Source: Aurantiochytrium sp. KH105 (lineage: Eukaryota > Sar > Bigyra > Thraustochytrida > Thraustochytriidae). Taken from it: 64,000 nt of DNA. The notes under the pieces were generated by a model, which saw only the letters and a list, made by a program, of their open reading frames with translations, was not told where the DNA came from and ran no database searches. The stretch covers positions 78,263 to 142,262 of the forward strand of contig BGKB01000173.1 in assembly GCA_003116975.1 (NCBI GenBank), given 5' to 3'. Every line of letters starts with the position of its first letter. Position 1 is the stretch's first letter. Made by a program: the position numbers and the translations under genes. This document shows positions 57,590 to 64,000 of this stretch, piece by piece.

Positions 57590-60500
57590 CTGGGCAGAGG
57601 CCGTCCACGAGAACGACATGGTCAGCGCGCATGGCAGCCCTTCCAAACAGGCGGAGAGGGCGGACTTCATTCTGGCTGGCCAGGCCTGGCCAGGCGGGCG
57701 AGTCACGGAGCGTCCACGTTGCCTGGCGCCAGAAATCTCTGCACAGCACACGTCTTTATCGACACTCACACGCCCGCCTACTATACCGACCTACCTCAGC
57801 TATGCGTTGGTGGCCCGAGCCATTCGCTACCTTTGATGAGGCCAGTGCGGCGCACGGTCTGGCCTTGCCTCGCCTCGCCTCGCCGGTGTCCGTGCTCAGC
57901 TCAACCTTGCAAAGAGGGAGAAAAGATGCCGGACTTTAGTGCGCGCCCGCGCGCGCGATATTGACGGTGCCCCGAGAGAGAGAGATGCCGAGTTGTCGAG
58001 GATGCGTTGGTCTCGCCGCCACGGCACAGCAGTCGAGCAGGACCGCGCTCGGTCGAACAGGACTGCTCGGGACGCGGTGACCATGTTACAACGACGAAAG
58101 AGGTCGACGCCGCCACCGGTGTGACTCACTGTTACTGGGATCGGAAGGCTTTTGATGCCACGCGCCAAGCAACGAGTTTCACATCTACAGCAGAGCCAGT
58201 TCATTTGCGTGCCGCAGCCGCTGTGGCGAAGTGGCAGGTCGGCTATTTGGCCGGGGCCTGACCGGCTGGGGCAACTTACATCTTATGGCGCATCAAGGGG
58301 TTGTTGCACTTGACTACGAGTCATGCCGGCCGCGTGGCTGGTGCAACGAAGGTGTGTGAGGCCATCTGACTGTTGGCACAGATATAATTTTGTCGCGAAC
58401 GCGGCCTCGACGGCAAGCTTGCAGGCTACGCTGTCTCCCTCCGGACACTCGACAACGACCGGTGGGCCAGTACGGACCTGGTCTTGGCCGGGGAAGATTG
58501 GGCGAGCGGCCCTCCTCGCGCTCGTGAGAGAACCCAAGATAGCAGGCAACCAAGAGATGTCCTGCGTTGCGTGGCGCCGCAAGCAGGTTCGGCGAGAGCG
58601 AGCGCGCCTCAAGTCTTGGCTGCGCAGAGAACCACCTGTCTGTCGATCGTGATGCATGTCCGGCATCTTGGCCTGGACGGTCTCTTGGGCCAAACGAGAT
58701 CGACCCACCGTCCGCGCTCTGCCAACCCACAGTCAGTCACCAGTGTTGTTTACGAGGACGGTCGGTCCAGCGGCAGCGCGTTGGCCATCGCGAAGCAGCC
58801 GTGACCAACTCGGCGCGAGCTCCGCGACAGCGAGGGGCGCGCGGGAAGCACGGGCGCCCCCTTCCTCGCCCGGCCTGGGCCTGGGAACCCGCGGCGCTGT
58901 GATGCCTATATTACTCGTGATACCGCAGTGTCCAGTGTGATGGATTGCATCGCGATACAGTGATAAGCCGGCTGCATGGAGGGGTTGGGCGCCTATTGTC
59001 TGCTCCTGGTTGTCTTCTCGAGTAACTCGGTGCTGCTGATAGCAGCAAGGTGTAATTTGGTCGACAGGTGCGGGAGGATTTAATCGACAAGACACGGCAC
59101 GGCAGTCCGGAAGATTAGATTTCATGCTCGCAATTGAGGAAACTTCCGATAGGAGATCCTTGAGGCGATGTGATCTACCAAGCGAGGCTGCTTGGCGCAC
59201 GCAGGATGCCAGTATGTTTGAAAATGGCAGCGATGGGCAGAGGAGGGGGCGGGGGGGCTTGGTTGTTGATCTTATTGAGAGAAGCTTCATTCACGGATGA
59301 CGAGACGAAAGCGGAGACAAATAAACCAGCCTACGCATCCTAGGTTGTATATACATCCGGCAAAGTCAGGAAGACCCACGGCGCAGACACCTACCTCTTT
59401 TTTCTTTTCTTCTTCTTTGACGGAAATGTGATAATGCAGTATACAAGACCATTTTGGATCTCTACATTGAAAGAAAGAAGGGATCTCAACGCAAAAGAAT
59501 GGTCGTGTTTGCCTCTTTGAAGCGGCGTCTTTGGCCTTTCGTCTATTTTCCTGCTTTGGTTTCTCTGCAGCCAGTTTGGCCACTTTTCACGAGTTGCGTC
59601 AGGATCGAAGCCGAAGAGCAAATGTGCAGAGCAAAGCCATGACGCTACCTACGCGAGAAGTCAGTTCTATGAAGCAGGCAATGAACGCACAGGCTAGCGC
59701 TCCTGCTCCTGCCCCCCGCGGCGCCGTACAGGCGAGTTCAAGTCTTGCTCCGGCGACGCAGGCTGTTTATCTCTGCGTCTCGTGGCGAGGTCGTCGTCCC
59801 CACGGAAAGAGGAGCAAACACCTGATGGGCGGGCTCTTGCGCGACGTCGCCGTAGCAGCTCGCCCCGACAGCCAACGGGAGGGCGCGCCCTCGACGGGCG
59901 CCCGCGGGCCTCCGTCCCGACGCCGCGCGGGCGCAGCTGCCGCGTGCATGCTCGACGCGGCTCGGGGTCTGTCTGCCCTGGACAGATGAATATGCACGGG
60001 GTGGATGGACCAACGAAGGAAAGAATGAAGGAAGGCAGTTTTACTGTTAGAAATAGGCCTAGGCCTAGGTTCAATCACCGCCAGCGAATCACTCTGGCTA
60101 TGGCCGCCACAAACAGATGATCATTCCACTACTGGTACTGATTATGACAGACGTGGATGGATGCACCGCAAGTTCACAAACAGAAGTTGGCAAACTGGCA
60201 GAGTTTTATATTCATTCCCGAGACGCAGGTCCAGGTCAGCCACAGACCAGAATACAGAGCAGCTCACCGCCCGGTGCTGTGACTTATCGCATTCTTTTAT
60301 CTATCGCTTCGAGGAGTGGGTGAGTCTCGGATGGCGGCGCTCGCAGTCGCAGGGTTGTTGTCGCGCTGGCCGCTGCCTTCCTCGCAAGCAACTGTCTGCG
60401 ATTGGCCGCCGCAGTGCCGGTGTCATTTTACTAGTACTAGCAGGTTTCCCGCTCCTTTCTCTCCCTTTCCTTTCCTACCTCTCCATTCCTATTCTTTGTA

Positions 60501-61353
60501 TACGCCGCCCGGTCGCTCGCCGCGAATGAATCAAGGCGATTTTGCACGTAGAAGTGGCCGTCGTGGCGCAATCAGTCTTCTCGCTGTCTCGATCCCGGAA
60601 AGGCGTGGGCGCTTTCGCTCGGCAGGCGGCGCGATCTCCGGCGCCTCGCCGCCGCGCGCCCCAGAACGAAAGCTGCCCGACGCCGGGGGTCGCATGGCCT
60701 TGCACGGCCTTGCGTCGCGAGGCGAGTCGCCTCGGCCGCATTGGCTTCGACGAAAACCGCCAGCGGCCGGCTCGCCCTCTGGCCCACAGCCGGCCTCGGC
60801 TCGCTCGCCCCCTGTCTGCTGTGGCCCGCAGCCTCCCACATTGAGGTCTTGGCGTTCCACATGGACCCACAGCACCCCACTTTCTGCAGCCTGCTCGTTT
60901 GGCTTCCAGCCCGTTAAAGGCTGGCATGGGCTGCACCGATCAATGCGCCCTGGCTCGCCGAGCCATCCTCACCTCGAGCAGGCGCCCGGCCAGCCCGCTG
61001 GCACTAACTTCGCGCTCCAGCTGTCATCCGTTCTCTTCGTCCTTCGTTCTGTCGTCCGGCCGCTGTCGGCGCTCCTCGCGCGAGTGTCCTGGGCGGCCAT
61101 CGCGCCTTTTCGCTTTCGCGGCCTCATCGAGTACTGACTCACCTGCACTGCACGGGCCGCCGCCTTCGCTTTCCCCGCTTGCATTCACTGCTCCTTCTGC
61201 GGTAGCCAGGGCTGGCAGCTGGCTGCTGTCCGGGCCGAGGCAGCACGCACACACGCAGGACGTCCGTCGCCGACTGCGCGAAGCAAAAGCGAGGCTAGGC
61301 GAGACGAGGCGACGCACGGCAGTCGTGAGTATGCCTGGGCTCGTGTCAGCCTG

Positions 61354-61397
<44 letters not shown>

Positions 61398-62560
61398 ACA
61401 AGCAAACAAGCAAACAAGCAAACAAGCAAGCAGGTAAGCAAGCAAGCAAGCAAGCAGTCAAGCACGCGAGCAAGCTCGCTGCTGCTGCTGCTACGGTTCT
61501 TGCTACTGGCCATGGACGGCCTCCAGGAGACCGGGAATCAAGTGGAAGAGCGCGTGTACGTACTACCTAGAAGCCGGGCCCGAGTTAAAAAATAGATGAA
61601 AACGAAGAAGTAAAAAGGTTTTATTCTGAAAAAGAAAATGACGGTCCATTCGCGTTGCGCCATCCGCCGTCGCATCCATTCACGGTTGCCCACGTCGCGT
61701 CCTGGGCAGAGACGGAAGGTGGGCGGCCGGGCTGCCTCGCAAGGGGCGTCGGGAGGGAGTAGGACGGACACAGAGACTGCTGCAGCTGCAGGCGTGTCCC
61801 TCCCGCGTCTGTTCGGGGGTGGGGCCAGCGAACCAGACGCCTGCGCATTGGCTCGGCAAAGAACAAGACCGCCCCGTCCGGGCCAACGCTGCTGCATCTC
61901 CTGTCCGGCCAGAGGCGAGGCATGGGAAAATTGCTCATTTGCACATCTTTCGCGTCGATCACCTGCCAACTGCATCTGGCTGCAGACACATGCGCTCGCT
62001 TCGTCTCGCAGCTCGCAGGTCGGTCAGGATGGGAACGAGCGTGCTGTGCTCGCGGGTCCGCAAGCAAGCATGTCAACCGAAAGCTCGCTCCTCGCGCGCA
62101 AACGCCGGGGCGGCCGGCCGCACACGCCTGCAGTCACGGTCTGCGGCACAAGCAGCACGGCCCCACAACTTTCTTGTGTAGGCTCCTCTCCTCCCGCAGC
62201 TTCGGCGACGTCGGGGGTCCCCTACGCCGACGCACGCCACAGTCGCGCGGCGCATTTTGCGCTCGATTGCTGGACGGCAAAGGCGCGAGCCAACCGCTCT
62301 GGCTGACTGCCCAACCACTGCCTTGCACCGTTTCAACTCGACTTGCGCGTGGGGCTGTTCTTGCCGATTGGCTGCGTCGCTGCGCTCATACGATGCTTTG
62401 ATTGCTTGGTCGATTGAGTGGCTGGTTGGCCCGCTCGAACTGGAATACCGCTGCGGCCGGCTTTCGAGTCGGGCAAGCGTTTGCCAGAAAGCGCAGGACA
62501 GATTGCGCAGGACAGAGCAAGAGACTCGGGACAGAAGCGAAGAAAGAATATCCCTGGCTA
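57590..62560. other. 5-kb gene-poor region
   Basis: I see no frame with a recognisable domain or convincing start. Frames on both strands are Arg, Pro, Ala and Ser rich. The region contains a CAAG-type repeat (about 61354-61456) and a TAGGCC palindromic run at 60054-60069. It might contain untranslated transcripts, but nothing in the sequence supports a specific one. Confidence 0.4.
61354..61456. repeat. (CAAG)n/(CAAA)n microsatellite
   Basis: About 100 bases consist of CAAG units alternating with CAAACAAG units in the centre. Confidence 0.9.
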
Positions 62561-62565
62561 GCCAC

Positions 62566-62815
62566 AAAAAACGGGACGAAATTGGGACGAAATCTCTGCT
62601 CACGTTATCCGTCTGGGCACGGTCAGATCTACATCGCGTGCTATGAAATTGAGCCCAGTTTTAGTTTTTCGTGTCTAGATTACTATCCCAAAGTTCGAGA
62701 TTCTGAAAAGTGTTTTTGATTGAAGTACAGATGAAAGACTGATTTGGCGGCTGCGAGTATAAAGTGGTCTATTTGATCAGAATAGGTCTCGTCCCGAAAA
62801 ACGGGACGAAATTAA
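62566..62815. repeat. Direct repeats and hairpin beside the piggyBac-like gene
   Basis: AAAAACGGGACGAAATT occurs at about 62567-62583 and 62797-62813 in the same orientation, 230 bases apart. A shortened copy (GGGACGAAAT) follows the first. The right copy is the second arm of a perfect hairpin, CGTCCCG-AAAAA-CGGGACG, at about 62790-62808, and is followed by two TTAA tetranucleotides at 62812-62819. The block may be a fragment of another mobile element or the outer end of the piggyBac-like one. Confidence 0.55.
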
Positions 62816-63004
62816 TTAAGGCTAATATGACTAAGACCCTCTTATTGGAGTTTCGTGTAATAAATTCAAAATTTGCGTTGCGCTCGGATAAACTATTGTT
62901 GCGGACTTCAAGCTGAGAGCGCATGAGCATGCCAGGTGCATATTGTCTTCAGTGGACGCTGGCAAGAGCCACAAGCGACGCACGGATTCAAGCAAACGAT
63001 GACC

Positions 63005-64000
63005 TTAGCTTGCATGGGCAACTTGAGCGTTGCCCTCTGTCGAATGAAAGCTCGCCCAGCAATATTTGCAGATGGCAGATTCACAGGTGGAACACCACTT
63101 GATCGTCTTGCGCGCATACCTCGAGTGCTCACTAGGGCTCTGGCCCTTTTCGCACTTGGTGCAACACACAATGCATTTGCGAGGTTTATTCATGGACGTT
63201 TGTAGGTGCCTTCCTTCTGTGCGATTTGTAATGATGTCTGGGAGACGTGTATCTCTGTATCTTGAAGACCTTGCATTTGGAACCTCGTCACGCGGCTCCT
63301 CACCTTCCCCAGTCATAGCGCAAATGTCACCCAGTCCCCCAAACATTGCACCCAAATGCTCGGCAGGATTTTTCAAGTCCTTCAGCAGCTCAGTCAGGAA
63401 TTTCTTATATGATATGCGCTTCTTTTTAGACGCCCAGGACTCCCACGATTCGCAGCTGCGTATGAACTCTTCATGCTCAGTTAGCTGGTACGCACGAAAG
63501 CAGTTGTAGAGAAAATACTCGAACCAGGTTGAAAACACAATTGCATTCGGAGTCAAGCGGGCGGTCCGAAGCGCGCGACCAGCCAGCGTTTTCCGGACGG
63601 TGTCAACACCTCCCATCATGTGGTTCCAGTATGAGCCCGATATAGGGATGAGCTTATTGGCTGGCGGAGGGGTCCCGTTCGAGATGACATCATTACTGTG
63701 ACAGCGCCAGAGCTGCAGATATGTCTCCACGGTGTGATGATCTTGTGCAAAACCAAGATGCTCGCTGTAGTCCTCGCCAATGTCCGGGAATGGTTCATTA
63801 GTGCCGTTGTAGATGAATCCCAGATACTCTTTGGCAAGCCAAGACAGGTAACGCCTCCAAGCGTCGCGCTGCGACGCTGAATACTTGATGATTACAATTT
63901 GTCGGATCTTTGAATGGGCATATACCAAAAGTGTGCATGGGACGTCGAGAACAGCTGCGTGATGAGTACACTGTGCCCGATAGGCTGCCAGTGGCACAAG
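63005..64000 (-). CDS. PiggyBac-like transposase, C-terminal part (runs off the window)
   Basis: About 330 residues of a larger protein are present; the N-terminus lies beyond the right edge. The sequence around YWNHMMGGVDTVRK matches the conserved YN-x3-GGVD block of piggyBac transposases, which carries the last catalytic Asp. The helical segment that follows (NAIVFSTWFEYFLYNCFRAY) is also typical. The C-terminus carries a Cys-rich domain with CIVCCTKC, KWCSTCESAICKYC and a final His (WASFH), like the piggyBac zinc-binding domain that recognises the element ends. The frame is uninterrupted in the window and ends at a TAA at 63005-63007. No clear terminal inverted repeat was found between the stop and 62800. 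Confidence 0.82.
   Translation of the reverse strand, partial: LVPLAAYRAQCTHHAAVLDVPCTLLVYAHSKIRQIVIIKYSASQRDAWRRYLSWLAKEYLGFIYNGTNEPFPDIGEDYSEHLGFAQDHHTVETYLQLWRCHSNDVISNGTPPPANKLIPISGSYWNHMMGGVDTVRKTLAGRALRTARLTPNAIVFSTWFEYFLYNCFRAYQLTEHEEFIRSCESWESWASKKKRISYKKFLTELLKDLKNPAEHLGAMFGGLGDICAMTGEGEEPRDEVPNARSSRYRDTRLPDIITNRTEGRHLQTSMNKPRKCIVCCTKCEKGQSPSEHSRYARKTIKWCSTCESAICKYCWASFHSTEGNAQVAHAS

Noticed and set aside
60316-61137. Plus-strand frame of 273 codons
   Set aside because: It is Pro/Ser/Arg-rich without domain or homology that I can recognise; overlapping frames on both strands are similar.
1-64000. tRNA and rRNA genes
   Set aside because: I looked for B-box-like GGTTCGAATCC and rRNA-conserved blocks and found no convincing candidate; a covariance-model scan would be needed to exclude small RNAs.

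Overview
This is nuclear DNA of a GC-rich, intron-poor, gene-dense protist. The protein repertoire (MORN, ELMO, a soluble-adenylyl-cyclase-like enzyme, a Roc-COR-TIR remnant, a Crinkler-type kinase, C2H2, RAD51, SEC14) is eukaryotic. Nearly every gene is one uninterrupted reading frame; only one intron could be supported. Simple repeats are abundant between genes. A stramenopile, most likely a labyrinthulomycete (thraustochytrid), fits best, but this is inference from gene style and content, not a phylogenetic placement.

Layout, left to right. (1) 0.5-5.3 kb: a MORN-repeat protein and a mitochondrial-carrier protein, both plus strand. (2) 5.6-6.2 kb: a MITE-like inverted-repeat element. (3) 6.4-11.4 kb: a SEC14/CRAL-TRIO protein (minus, one intron) divergent from a type-1 thiolase-like protein (plus). 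(4) 11.5-26.5 kb: two large IQ-motif proteins head to head, the second also carrying WW and B-box domains. The second converges on a 1,725-residue protein with two cyclase domains, a P-loop ATPase, a PH domain and a GNAT domain. (5) 28.2-31.1 kb: a 3-beta-HSD-type dehydrogenase divergent from an ELMO-domain protein. (6) 31.2-35.4 kb: a Crinkler-type kinase-like gene and a broken Roc-COR-TIR gene, both minus strand. (7) 36.5-38.8 kb: a poly-Gln/His protein with a PAS-like C-terminus, then more than 6 kb of GC-rich low-complexity DNA without a convincing gene. (8) 45.2-48.3 kb: a seven-finger C2H2 protein and RAD51. (9) 48.8-50.3 kb: an AT-rich stretch of degenerate tandem repeats. (10) 50.3-55.3 kb: an NT5DC-type HAD phosphatase divergent from a myristoylatable protein with three SAM domains. 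(11) 55.3-64 kb: gene-poor, with several generations of tandem repeats, ending in the 3' part of a piggyBac-like transposase that runs off the right edge.

The genes do not form one pathway. Themes are calmodulin/cytoskeletal scaffolds (IQ proteins, MORN), membrane and lipid handling (SEC14, dehydrogenase, ELMO), cyclic-nucleotide signalling (cyclase fusion), and an accessory patch at 31-35 kb with immune- or effector-type domains in which one gene is decaying. The most unusual items are the cyclase-PH-GNAT fusion, the Roc-COR-TIR pseudogene beside a Crinkler-type kinase, the inverted-repeat element at 5.7-6.2 kb, and two genes whose 3' ends (stop codon included) are tandemly duplicated.
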